A stretch of 64,000 bases of DNA from Rhodospirillaceae bacterium (GTDB lineage Bacteria; Pseudomonadota; Alphaproteobacteria; MPNO01; UBA2964), in the NCBI GenBank assembly GCA_002720855.1, contig PBIN01000003.1, positions 1 to 64,000 of the forward strand, read 5' to 3'. The notes below the pieces were generated by a model. The model was given only the letters and a program-made list of their open reading frames with translations. It ran no database searches and was not told the origin of the DNA. Shown piece by piece: positions 23,650-32,085 of this stretch. A program made the translations under genes and the position numbers. Position 1 is the stretch's first letter; each line of letters starts with the position of its first letter.

Positions 23650-24914
23650 TAAGTGATAGCCTTGCCGTGACCCATAACGTCGCGATAGCGCATGTAAAAT
23701 CCGCGGATGAGGGATTCGGTAACGAGATGATCATTGGATTCGCAGTCTTTACCGCCGATTTCAAGAACCGCGACCTCGTCTTCAGGTGACCCCGCCAAAC
23801 CAAGCTGACTGAATTCAAGCGCCTCAGCATCATCAAGTGTTACATACCCGGCCGACCCCATGAGGTTTGCCTGTCTCAAGCGCCGGTCATTCATCGCGTC
23901 GTCATCGTCCTCAAATCCGAAAAACGTCCAGACGAGTTCATGACTTCCCGGCCCCTTGGGAAGAACATGCCGTGTGGCCAAGGTATTGCATTGAGCCTGA
24001 ATAATTAAAGACGGGAACAAAGTTTGAATGGAGAGCGATATTCTATCTCCAAATTCCAAAAGCGGCTGGATCAGGTCATGGTCTGTCAGGGTGAAATCCG
24101 GTGCTGCAATGCGGACACCGCCAGTATCTTCATTGCCTTCTTCGGAATCCTTGATTGTCATCAAAACCGAGTGACCTTTGTTATCGTCGACCAGGCATTT
24201 AGACTCCTGATCGAGCCTGAACAAACCAAACGAGATCAAAAACAGATGTAGAATTCCGGCATGATACGGATCCTTCAAATTCTCCATTTGAAGTTTCCAG
24301 TTGCAGTCGATTATCTGCCTCTCATACCCGACCACCCGTAAGCCGCGTCCGTCGAAAATGCGGGTGAAATATTGCATCATGTCGGGGCCAAGATATTCCT
24401 CAAGCGGCACGACATCGTGATCGAAACTGGCAAAGACAACACCGTTCAATATTTCGACCTTTAAATTCGTAAGGCCGCGCGTCTTCATATCAAAATCCGA
24501 ATTTAAGCCGCCTTTGCCTTTGATTCCCCGCTTAAATGGCATACCCGTAAGTTCGCCATCAAGGGTATAGGTCCACTGATGGTAGGGACACATCAGGGCA
24601 GCGCCGGTATTTCCGAAAAGCCCCTGGCATAACTGGGCTCCTCGATGGGCACATCGGTTTTCAACAACGGAAATCGATCCGTCATTCTTGCGGATCATGA
24701 GGATTTCGCGTTCACCTATAAAATTGCGACGATAATCGCCGGATTCCGGCACCTCGCATTCAAGACCGACATAGTTCCAAGACGAACCATAGAAAATATG
24801 TTCAAGTTCTTCCGCATAAATTTCCGGGTTCTGATAAATCTGGTACGGCACACGCGTCGTGCCCGCGTCTGACCAAATATCCTTTTTGTCTAAAGGTGTT
24901 TGTATGCCGTCCAT
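23649..24914 (-). CDS. Aromatic-ring-hydroxylating dioxygenase, Rieske alpha subunit
   Basis: This catalytic subunit of a Rieske nonheme-iron oxygenase inserts oxygen into an aromatic ring or demethylates a side group. The 421-residue protein has the Rieske [2Fe-2S] ligands CAHRGAQLC and CPYHQWTY. The mononuclear iron motif is DPYHAGILH, with a distal Asp expected near the C terminus. I start at ATG 24912-24914, with AGGA 8 bases upstream; the longer frame adds 88 residues with no family match. The beta subunit follows at once. No ferredoxin or reductase gene is nearby, so electron donors must lie elsewhere. Confidence 0.88.
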   Translation of the reverse strand: MDGIQTPLDKKDIWSDAGTTRVPYQIYQNPEIYAEELEHIFYGSSWNYVGLECEVPESGDYRRNFIGEREILMIRKNDGSISVVENRCAHRGAQLCQGLFGNTGAALMCPYHQWTYTLDGELTGMPFKRGIKGKGGLNSDFDMKTRGLTNLKVEILNGVVFASFDHDVVPLEEYLGPDMMQYFTRIFDGRGLRVVGYERQIIDCNWKLQMENLKDPYHAGILHLFLISFGLFRLDQESKCLVDDNKGHSVLMTIKDSEEGNEDTGGVRIAAPDFTLTDHDLIQPLLEFGDRISLSIQTLFPSLIIQAQCNTLATRHVLPKGPGSHELVWTFFGFEDDDDAMNDRRLRQANLMGSAGYVTLDDAEALEFSQLGLAGSPEDEVAVLEIGGKDCESNDHLVTESLIRGFYMRYRDVMGHGKAIT

Positions 24915-25043
24915 TACATAGGTCCTACAAATCGCGACTGTGCAGAACCTACCGTGACGGGGGACAGGCTTCAAGATGATAAGTGCGCTGGACGAAGCTT
25001 GTAGCCGATGAAACAATCGTTCTGTAACAAATGGTGGAATACA

Positions 25044-25388
25044 ATGGCACTCAATCGTGTTCAGCCTGGCGCCTGGAACAGCAAGGCTGTTATCCATGGA
25101 GACACAATCTATATGTCCGGAATCGTTGCGGACGACAAATCCGCCGATATGAAAGGGCAAACGGAACAGGTTCTGCAAAAAATCGATGCTGTACTGGCAG
25201 AATCAGGGTCAGACAAATCCAAGATTGTCAGCTCTGTCGTTTATCTTGCTGATATGGATCAAAAGGACGAAATGAACGAGGCTTGGATGGCTTGGATGGA
25301 CCCTGCCAGCCCGCCGGCACGCGCTGCGGTTGGCGTTACACTCACTCCGGGAACACTCGTCGAAATTATGTGTGTTGCGGCGAAATAG
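25044..25388 (+). CDS. RidA / YjgF family protein
   Basis: RidA proteins hydrolyse reactive enamine/imine intermediates or act as catabolic helpers. The 114-residue length is typical. Visible signatures are GDTIYMSGIVADD, QTEQVLQKIDAVLAESGSD, and the C-terminal PARAAVGVTLTPGTLVEIMC, with the conserved Arg in the PARAAV motif. I chose the ATG at 25044, with GGTGG upstream, over an in-frame ATG 12 codons earlier. It is divergent from the Rieske operon with a 129-base spacer, so the two may share control. Confidence 0.87.
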   Translation: MALNRVQPGAWNSKAVIHGDTIYMSGIVADDKSADMKGQTEQVLQKIDAVLAESGSDKSKIVSSVVYLADMDQKDEMNEAWMAWMDPASPPARAAVGVTLTPGTLVEIMCVAAK

Positions 25389-25394
25389 GTTTTC

Positions 25395-25901
25395 TCAACT
25401 AAGATTCATAGGTCCCTTGATAAATTTTAGATCAGCGATTTCTTGGCGGAGATCGCACCATTTGCCGTCAAACTCAATTCCGGCAATGGCGCCAGTCGAT
25501 AATCCGCCACCTGCACTGAGGTAAGGCGCGAGCCCTGCCAGGTCTGCGACCAGGTTCTCAAGACCTGGATTATGCCCAACCATCATTAGGCATTCGGCAT
25601 CTGAGGTATCAGCCTGCAACGCATTCAAAAGCAAGCCTGAACGGGCTAAATAGAGATCTTTACTAAGGACCACGCAGCTGTCTGGAATTTCCATGATGTC
25701 CGCAGCCCGACAAGCCGTTGCCGCTGCTCTTTCTGCGGAAGAGCTGAGGATCAAATCAGGCATATTTCCGATGCTTTTTAGCCATTTTGCAACGGTTTCT
25801 ATCTGAGAAATTCCCATTGCGGTCAATTCCCGATCAAAGTCGTCTTTATCGGCTCCGACCTCTGCATTGCCATGGCGCAATACCAAAAGCTGTCGTTTCA
25901 T
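25395..25901 (-). CDS. Phosphohistidine phosphatase SixA-like
   Basis: This 168-residue protein is in the histidine phosphatase superfamily. The catalytic RHG motif is in LVLRHGNAEVG at residues 6-16, and the second His is in MVGHNPGLENL. SixA removes phosphate from phosphohistidine in HPt or NPr domains. It is convergent with the RidA gene, 6 bases apart. The target partner is not in the window. Confidence 0.85.
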   Translation of the reverse strand: MKRQLLVLRHGNAEVGADKDDFDRELTAMGISQIETVAKWLKSIGNMPDLILSSSAERAAATACRAADIMEIPDSCVVLSKDLYLARSGLLLNALQADTSDAECLMMVGHNPGLENLVADLAGLAPYLSAGGGLSTGAIAGIEFDGKWCDLRQEIADLKFIKGPMNLS

Positions 25902-26042
25902 TCCGCCTCCCCAAGCGCATCTGCATAGGTTTTACCGTAAGAACGTCATTGTCGCCAACGCATCGATAATTGTTGACGATACTCCAACGCTCAACGAACA
26001 TTTAGTCGGTGTACAGAAAACCCTATGGGTCAGGAGGTTCCT

Positions 26043-26453
26043 ATGGGCAAACTACGTCACATTGCACTCTCTGTAGAAAATCCCGAAGCCAGCTGCGAGT
26101 TTTTTAAGAAGGCTTTCGACATGGAGGAAATCGGCCATTCAAGAACCGGTACAAAATATTTAACGGATGGCACCGTCAATATTGCACTGCTAAATCGCAA
26201 GGGAAAACCGCTTGGATATGAAGGTGACGAGCCGTTCTTCGGTATCGATCATTTTGGAATTTGGGTTGATGATGTCGAAAAAGCGTGCGAACAGGTCGAG
26301 GCAGCCGGAGCAGAACACATAATGGGAAACAAATCCGGTGATCCCAATAGTTTCTATGAAATTAAATACCGAATGCCCTCAGGTGAAATATTTGATATCA
26401 CCGCGGGAGGATGGCGCGGCGCAGTCAAAGACGTCAAACCGGCCAAAGACTGA
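26043..26453 (+). CDS. VOC (glyoxalase/bleomycin-resistance) family protein
   Basis: The 136-residue protein is a single VOC unit with paired beta-alpha-beta-beta-beta motifs. It starts KLRHIALSVENPEASCEFF (the first metal His is IAL-adjacent), with later HFGIWVDDVEKACE and the C-terminal Glu region PSGEIFDI. A strong AGGAGG at 26032-26037 fixes the start at 26043 rather than at the ATG 18 bases earlier. It precedes the deiodinase-like selenoprotein gene by 14 bases and is probably its cotranscribed partner. The reaction is unknown. Confidence 0.85.
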   Translation: MGKLRHIALSVENPEASCEFFKKAFDMEEIGHSRTGTKYLTDGTVNIALLNRKGKPLGYEGDEPFFGIDHFGIWVDDVEKACEQVEAAGAEHIMGNKSGDPNSFYEIKYRMPSGEIFDITAGGWRGAVKDVKPAKD

Positions 26454-26467
26454 GCAAGGGAACCGAT

Positions 26468-27127
26468 ATGCCTATAGAGCTGCCGAAAGAGATAGAAGAC
26501 CGAATCGCAATGATGAGCGATGAAGAACTAGCCTTTCGCGGCTGGACGAAGGAAGGCATGCGGATGCGCTACCAGCAAAGGCTCGAGGACGACATAAATT
26601 CACCACAAGTGGGCGAGCAAGCACCAGATTTTCGGCTTGAAAGACTCAGCGCTGAAGGTAAGCGTATAGGAGAATATTTGACGCTGAGCTCGTTACGCGG
26701 CAAACCGGTTGGATTGATATTTGGGTCCTATACCTGACCACCCTTTCGTCGTGAGGCCGTGCGTCTCGACAACATTGCAAAAGAGTTTGGCGACCGAGTT
26801 CATTTTTTGTGCGTTTATATTAAAGAAGCGCATCCGACTGATGGCTCACAATCGCCACCAAATATCGATGACAAAATTCTTTATGCCCAGCCGACGACAG
26901 AAGACGAGCGCGCGGAGGTTGCCGCAGCGTGCATGTTACGCTTCAACTTTTCTTTTCCGATGGTTCTTGACAATATGACTAACGAGGTTGAAGGAAATTA
27001 TAAGGCCATGCCTGAACGTCTCTATATGATTGACGCCGACGGCCGGGTAACATGGAAATGCGGTTTGGGACCACATCTTTTTGACCCCGACGGGTTTGAA
27101 GAGGCTGTAAGGAAATTGGCGATTTAG
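26468..27127 (+). CDS. Iodothyronine-deiodinase-like selenoprotein with in-frame UGA (Sec)
   Basis: Two open segments in the same frame are separated only by a TGA at 26735-26737. Read through as selenocysteine, they make one 219-residue protein. The joint reads GSYT-U-PPFRREAV, the active-site motif of deiodinase-family selenoproteins, where Sec sits at exactly this point. The second segment continues FLCVYIKEAHPTDG, another hallmark of the family, in a thioredoxin-fold domain. The N-terminal about 45 residues are helical (MSDEELAFRGWTKEGMRMRY). The start ATG at 26468 follows the VOC gene by 14 bases. A SECIS-like hairpin follows the TGA. Family members in animals remove iodine; bacterial ones are of unknown role, probably redox or dehalogenation. 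A gene caller would split this into two false fragments. A nonsense mutation is possible but would have to hit the Sec codon by chance. Confidence 0.85.
26735..26770 (+). promoter_or_regulatory. Candidate bacterial SECIS element with the Sec UGA
   Basis: The UGA at 26735-26737 is followed 10 bases later by a hairpin. GTCG (26748-26751) pairs with CGAC (26767-26770), then there is a T-T mismatch (26752/26766), then GA pairs with TC. The loop carries GT at 26759-26760. Counting the U of UGA as 1, the unpaired U is at 18 and the GU at 25-26, close to the bulged U17 and G23-U24 of the E. coli fdhF SECIS known to bind SelB. The pairing is seen; SelB binding is inferred. Confidence 0.6.
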
Positions 27128-27143
27128 CGGAGTCAGAAGAAGT

Positions 27144-27947
27144 ATGACCTCTGAGAGACTTTCACAAAACTGGCTGGATGACGGATTTGTTGCAGTCCGC
27201 GGCGCCTTTTCGGAAGACATGATGGAACTGTTGCGTGTTGGAACCGAGAAAGCAATGTCGGAGCCAAGCGAGACATCCAAGGAATATGCCGAAGAAGGTA
27301 AAGGACGGTTTTTTACCGATCACCACATGCATCGCCGTATACCGGAGTTCAAAAAGTTTCTTGATGACTCGACGGTTAAAGATCTTGGTGGACATCTCAT
27401 GCGGAGTAAAAAGCTCAACCTTTTCGATGAACACCTTCTCGTCAAAGAACCCGGCACAGAGAATCCAAGCTATTGGCACCAAGATCTGCCCTACTACGAA
27501 ATTGCCGGAACCCAGATCATTTCAATGTGGATACCGATGGACCCGACAAGCCCGGAATCCGGGTCAATCAGCTTTGTCCGGGGGTCACATCGATGGGGCA
27601 AGGTATTTCAGCCAATTCGCATCGGCCTTGGCGATCTGGTGGAGGAGGCCGAGACATTTGACGGTCCGGCCCCCGATATTGAAGCAGAGCCGGAAAAATA
27701 CGATATCGTCACCTTCGATGATTTGGAGCCCGGCGATTGTCTAGCATTTCAGGCAGCGGTCTTGCATTACGCATCACCCAACGTGTCCACGGGAACGCGT
27801 CGACGCGCAGTCTCAATCCGGTTTGCTGGTGATGACGTAACCTGGCAGCCGAGGCCCTATATTCCCTCCGTCACCGATAGCCCAGATCTGGTGGCCGGTG
27901 GTCCGCTGGATAGCGATCAATACCCGGTCGTCTGGACCGAAGCGTAA
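27144..27947 (+). CDS. Phytanoyl-CoA dioxygenase family protein
   Basis: This second PhyH-type Fe(II)/2-oxoglutarate oxygenase has 267 residues. The iron-binding HxD is in SYWHQDLPYYEI, and the distal His with the 2-oxoglutarate Arg fits AVLHYASPNVSTGTRRR. It starts 16 bases after the deiodinase-like stop codon in the same direction, so VOC, selenoprotein and PhyH look like one operon. The substrate is unknown; hydroxylation of a halogenated or thyronine-like compound would be speculative. Confidence 0.86.
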   Translation: MTSERLSQNWLDDGFVAVRGAFSEDMMELLRVGTEKAMSEPSETSKEYAEEGKGRFFTDHHMHRRIPEFKKFLDDSTVKDLGGHLMRSKKLNLFDEHLLVKEPGTENPSYWHQDLPYYEIAGTQIISMWIPMDPTSPESGSISFVRGSHRWGKVFQPIRIGLGDLVEEAETFDGPAPDIEAEPEKYDIVTFDDLEPGDCLAFQAAVLHYASPNVSTGTRRRAVSIRFAGDDVTWQPRPYIPSVTDSPDLVAGGPLDSDQYPVVWTEA

Positions 27948-28052
27948 CACCTCACGCCACTTCACAAGATCGTCATCGGAAGCCTGACGCTATAGCGGCA
28001 CGTTTTTTGCCTACCTATGTCATTTGGACAACACCAACCAAGGGGCAAGGTT

Positions 28053-28676
28053 ATGGCTGATGAAATCGAACCGGTAAAAGTAACGCTATTTCGCTGGGCA
28101 GGTGCTTGGGGACCATTCAAAGTCAATATTCCCTGCGGTGAATGCTCGCTTACGCTCGATGTCATAAAGGACACTTTCGAAACAGAGCTCGAGGGCGTTC
28201 CTGTAGAACTGGACCTACGAGACTGGCTCACCGAATGGTGGAAACCGCTCATAAAGGGTGGTTGGCACGCGCCGATTGTTCTTGTAGACGGCAAGTTGGT
28301 TAGCCAGGGTGCCGCCCTCAATCGCGGCGTCCTCACCGAGGCCATCATCGATGCCTACGCCAGAAGGTCGGAAGTCAGCAGCAATGTTCTTTTTGGCAAA
28401 GCGACCTGCCCGCACTGCGTTCGGGCCAAGGAGTACCTGGACGAAGCGGGAATCAATTACGACTATTACGACGTCGTCCGTAATCCGCGCGCCTTGTATG
28501 AAATGCTCGCCCGGGTAAAACCAATCGTCGGTCCCAAGACACCAATAACGGTGCCACAGATATGGTTGGATGGACGTTATGTCGGCGGCGCCGACCAGCT
28601 CAGCACGTTACTTGAGCGTGAGATTGAACCTAATCCCGATCGCGGTCAGTGCTCCCTATCAGCAAAAGCCGCATAG
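28053..28676 (+). CDS. Two-domain thioredoxin-fold protein with C-terminal glutaredoxin
   Basis: The 207-residue protein has two redox-like halves. The N-terminal half (about 1-105) has a thioredoxin-like strand followed by PCGEC and ends with a cis-Pro-like APIVLVDGK. The C-terminal half (about 115-195) is a clear glutaredoxin with ATCPHCVRAKEYLDEAGI, TVPQIWLDGRYVGGADQL. I start at ATG 28053, with AGGGGCAAGG upstream. It lies 105 bases after the PhyH gene on the same strand and may reduce the nearby selenoprotein; that link is inference. Confidence 0.8.
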   Translation: MADEIEPVKVTLFRWAGAWGPFKVNIPCGECSLTLDVIKDTFETELEGVPVELDLRDWLTEWWKPLIKGGWHAPIVLVDGKLVSQGAALNRGVLTEAIIDAYARRSEVSSNVLFGKATCPHCVRAKEYLDEAGINYDYYDVVRNPRALYEMLARVKPIVGPKTPITVPQIWLDGRYVGGADQLSTLLEREIEPNPDRGQCSLSAKAA

Positions 28677-28684
28677 GCTGGGAA

Positions 28685-29518
28685 TCAAAAGAAAGCAAAT
28701 AGCCGGGATTCGATGCTTTGACGCGGCGCGGCATTTTCCGGTGTGTTCGGCACCTCAATCGCAGTATGCGGCGTAAAGCGCGCGCGCCCATCACTTTCTG
28801 ATTCATAGGACTTGATCAACATCGCCTCGTTACGCTGCATCAGCGGGAAGTAGTACCACTGGTGACTCGCATTATAGGTCAAACGATAGGTCTCTCCGAC
28901 CCGTTCCGCCGCCCTGCGCTCGGTTGCAACCATGTCATCTAGGGGCACAGATCGTGCATCGCAAATTGCCAACGGGTTTCGTTCGATGGCACCAACAATT
29001 GAGCGCCAAACATTCACGATAGAAAAACGCCTTTCCAGGAGCGGTGCTGCTTTCTCCTCACCGAACCAGTCCTTCACACGGACCGGTCCCGACTTGACCG
29101 TATAGTCGTTGTGTGCGCGCAGAACTGGCTCGCGGACTTTCTTTGCGGAACGAACTTTCTCATCACCTGCACGCACCGTATGGTCGAAAACGAAGACGTC
29201 CTTTGCACCGAGTTCTTTTTTCAACAGCGCAACAAGCTCCGGATTGTAAATATTTTCAATCTGATCGTTGTCGTAAAAGTCGGTAACCTGCGTCTCTAGC
29301 GGAACAAGGGCAAAGCCTTCTCGATCCACTGACAGTTCCGCAGCAAGCGGCCGGGCGTCACGGACAATGACCGTTTTGTCTTCGTACTCACCAATATGTT
29401 GAGACTCGCCACCGCCGGGCGTCGACGGAATATTGACGGGTTTTTGACCTGTATCGACCACAAAGCTGACCGTCGCCTGTATCTGCTCAAGCGGCTGCTC
29501 TTGCTGTAGCTGTGCCAT
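28685..29518 (-). CDS. CmcJ/NvfI-like 2-oxoglutarate oxygenase family protein
   Basis: The 277-residue protein resembles the CmcJ/NvfI (gibberellin desaturase-like) family: FSIVNVWRSIVGAIERNPLA, the WYYFPLMQRNEAMLIKSYES strand, and ARFTPHTAIEVPNTP. These include fungal and bacterial oxygenases or desaturases of secondary metabolism. The HxD-type metal ligands (VFDHTVRAG; RFTPHTAIE) can be placed only loosely. It is convergent with the glutaredoxin-like gene, 8 bases apart, and lies downstream of the hydratase-like gene on the same strand. Confidence 0.72.
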   Translation of the reverse strand: MAQLQQEQPLEQIQATVSFVVDTGQKPVNIPSTPGGGESQHIGEYEDKTVIVRDARPLAAELSVDREGFALVPLETQVTDFYDNDQIENIYNPELVALLKKELGAKDVFVFDHTVRAGDEKVRSAKKVREPVLRAHNDYTVKSGPVRVKDWFGEEKAAPLLERRFSIVNVWRSIVGAIERNPLAICDARSVPLDDMVATERRAAERVGETYRLTYNASHQWYYFPLMQRNEAMLIKSYESESDGRARFTPHTAIEVPNTPENAAPRQSIESRLFAFF

Positions 29519-29601
29519 GAATTAATCCCTCTGAGAACTTATGGTTGTTATCCTAACCGTTGACGTAGCGTAACACTAAACGAGATCAAGACCTGTTGTA
29601 T

Positions 29602-30378
29602 TTAGAAATTTACGCGGACTTCACCAAGCGGCCCAAAATCTGCAATACCCTCGCTGCCCGCCTCTATCGGTGCAAGACCAGTACAGGTCCCCAATGTCAC
29701 AATTTGTCCTGCTGCCAGCGGACACCCCAAATCGATACAAAGATTTGCTAGCCAGGCAAGAGAGTTCAGCGGATCGCCGAGAACCTCTGCGCCGTCACCC
29801 TCTCCTTTCAATGAACCATCAATCGAGAGTGCGACACGATGAGATCGCAAATCATACTGACGCCAATCAGTGCTTGGCGTTCCGAGTACTAACCCTGCCA
29901 CCGTGCCCGCTGCGATCAAGGTATTTTCACCCGCGGCCTTACGGTCACCAATCCGGGAATCAACAATTTCGACGGCAGGGATCACGGCCGCAACGGCATC
30001 TGCGACAGAACCGGAATCATAAGGCTCGTCTCCGCCTTTTAACCCTGCACCCAGCATGACGGCAAATTCACCTTCAAGTGCCGGATTGGCAAACCTTCCC
30101 TGCTGGACATCAAGAGGACTCACCGCCAGAGCAGCACTCGGCAGGCGGCCAGCGAAAGGCTGGTTGATGCCGAGCATCGATTGAGTAGTGTGATTTGTCG
30201 CCGCAACTTTCCAGCCGACCTGGAAGGTACCGTCCACTCTCAGAACGGCGTCCTGAACTTGATATCCTTCTGTTCGGGTCGATGGTCTGCACGATTCTGG
30301 GAGCTGGTCGATCTTGCTGCCCTCATCGCGGCATTGCAGCAGTATCTCAGCGGCCTGTTCAGCGGCTTCGGGTGTCAT
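29602..30378 (-). CDS. 2-keto-4-pentenoate hydratase / FAH-like hydratase
   Basis: This 258-residue protein fits the MhpD/XylJ hydratase and 4-oxalocrotonate decarboxylase group, which acts on the products of meta-cleavage of aromatic rings. Segments are QVGWKVAATNHTTQSMLGI, the metal-ligand Glu pair in PALEGEFAVMLG, AVIPAVEIVDSRI, and GDPLNSLAWLANLC. It would suit an aromatic pathway with the Rieske and VOC enzymes of the window. It lies 83 bases upstream of the CmcJ-like gene, so cotranscription is possible. Confidence 0.82.
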   Translation of the reverse strand: MTPEAAEQAAEILLQCRDEGSKIDQLPESCRPSTRTEGYQVQDAVLRVDGTFQVGWKVAATNHTTQSMLGINQPFAGRLPSAALAVSPLDVQQGRFANPALEGEFAVMLGAGLKGGDEPYDSGSVADAVAAVIPAVEIVDSRIGDRKAAGENTLIAAGTVAGLVLGTPSTDWRQYDLRSHRVALSIDGSLKGEGDGAEVLGDPLNSLAWLANLCIDLGCPLAAGQIVTLGTCTGLAPIEAGSEGIADFGPLGEVRVNF

Positions 30379-30523
30379 AGCGGGGGTTTCCTGTTGTAAA
30401 AATACGCAGTCCCGAAAACCTAGTGCGAAAACCAGACAAGCGGCAAGTAACAGCGAACAACGAAACGAATTATTCTTGCTTTTCGTCGAGTGTGGTATAG
30501 AACCGCTGCCCGCAGCATACGGA

Positions 30524-30599
<76 letters not shown>

Positions 30600-30654
30600 T
30601 TTTCTTAGTGTTCCAAGTTTTTCGGGCCAAGACAATGTAATTTCGGCTATATTT

Positions 30655-32085
30655 ATGCGCGATCAAATCACCATATGGATCGATCCAGACTTTAGAGAGT
30701 TCCATAACGTTGCGCGTAGCACAGTTGAACAGTTGGTCGAAATTGCGGGATGGAAAACAAGTTTTGTCAGCGAAGTGGAAGCAGCTGACTTCGTCTACCT
30801 CAGTAAACCAGACCCGCATTCGTTCCTAAAATCCGCAGGTAGGGACGGCTGGAAAAACCGCTCCAATTGTAGACCCAAATTAATCGACAGGACGCATATA
30901 CCATCAAATGCGATTATTCCGGATACTAGCGAAGTCGATATCGTTTTAGCCGCCAACACACTATTGTCGGGCTTTCCCGAGCGTTATCCGAATATCGCTC
31001 AATATGCTGGTCGAAAAATAGAAGATCATGGAGTACCGGGACCGGATATCAGTGAGTGGAATCTGCTAGATATCCCTTTGGTCAACGAATTTGCTGAAAA
31101 CATCAAAAATTTGGTTGAACAAAATACTTCTGTAATCCCCGCAAAACCTAGATGGCCAAAAGGCAAATGCTTTGCACTATGCGTTACTCACGATTGCGAC
31201 AGAATTCAACGATTTCGAACGGCTAGTTTTTTCCGGGATGGCTACGTCGCAACATGTGCCCTAGATCCTAAATCTGCTGCATTAAATTTCGGAAAAGGAA
31301 CTTTTGCATTTGCTTCGAAGTTAAAGAAAAGTGGACCCGACCCATACATTAACTCCTGGAAGAATTGGATTGCGTTTGAGAGGGAAAACGAAATTCGATC
31401 CACCAACTTTATCGCTTCTTGGAACAAATATAGTGCCAACGCAAGCCAACTTGACGTCCCCTACCGGATCAATGACCCCGATCTAAAGAATGCTGTATTG
31501 GAACTCGTCAATCAGGGATCTGAGATTGGCCTTCATAACAGCGTAAATGCATGGTCTGAAGATCGATATGACGCTGAATGTGATTTACTCGAACGCATGT
31601 TGGGTCTTTATCCAAGTGTTTATCGAGGACATTGCTGGTCATTGGATAGTACAAATCCCGAACGCACAATGCGGAGGGTTGCAGCCACTACCAATATGAC
31701 AATGTCGTCATGTCTCGGAATGAATTTGATTCATGGGTATCGCCGAGGTTTGAATTATCCTTATCGGCCCTTTGATTTCGAAAGCGGTGATTATTGTAAT
31801 AGCTGGGAAGTCCCCCCGGTCATGATGGATCAGTCCCTGTTTTTAAGTGGAAATACAAATGAAGAAAGGGTCGGAGCTTTCCGCAAGCGTGTAAATGAAG
31901 TCCGACATGCAAAGGGTTGTTTCGTGTTGGACTGGCACACAGACAGCCTGTGGCAAGGGTTCATGGCCGGAATGACAAAATTCGTAATGAAAGAAATCAG
32001 CGAAATTGCAGCCGATACCAACTGTTGGACCGCTAGCGTCGGCGAACTTGTCAAATGGTGCCGAGAGGAAAGATGGCAAACGTAA
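30655..32085 (+). CDS. Polysaccharide-deacetylase-like protein
   Basis: The 476-residue protein has features of NodB/DUF-type carbohydrate deacetylases in its C-terminal half. These are THDCDRIQRF (the metal-binding HD-D), EIGLHNSVNAWSEDRYDAE (the distal His), YRGHCWS, and VLDWHTDSLWQG near the end. The N-terminal 150 residues are not recognised and may handle another sugar ligand. It is cargo between two tRNA-Thr copies and is visibly AT-richer than its neighbours, which suggests transfer. The next gene overlaps its end by 13 bases. A role in surface-sugar editing is inference. Confidence 0.6.
   Translation: MRDQITIWIDPDFREFHNVARSTVEQLVEIAGWKTSFVSEVEAADFVYLSKPDPHSFLKSAGRDGWKNRSNCRPKLIDRTHIPSNAIIPDTSEVDIVLAANTLLSGFPERYPNIAQYAGRKIEDHGVPGPDISEWNLLDIPLVNEFAENIKNLVEQNTSVIPAKPRWPKGKCFALCVTHDCDRIQRFRTASFFRDGYVATCALDPKSAALNFGKGTFAFASKLKKSGPDPYINSWKNWIAFERENEIRSTNFIASWNKYSANASQLDVPYRINDPDLKNAVLELVNQGSEIGLHNSVNAWSEDRYDAECDLLERMLGLYPSVYRGHCWSLDSTNPERTMRRVAATTNMTMSSCLGMNLIHGYRRGLNYPYRPFDFESGDYCNSWEVPPVMMDQSLFLSGNTNEERVGAFRKRVNEVRHAKGCFVLDWHTDSLWQGFMAGMTKFVMKEISEIAADTNCWTASVGELVKWCREERWQT

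Noticed and set aside
26735-26737. Nonsense mutation or frameshift splitting the deiodinase-like gene
   Set aside because: The frame continues without shift and both sides match the family; the TGA lies exactly at the Sec site. Kept as a low-probability alternative.
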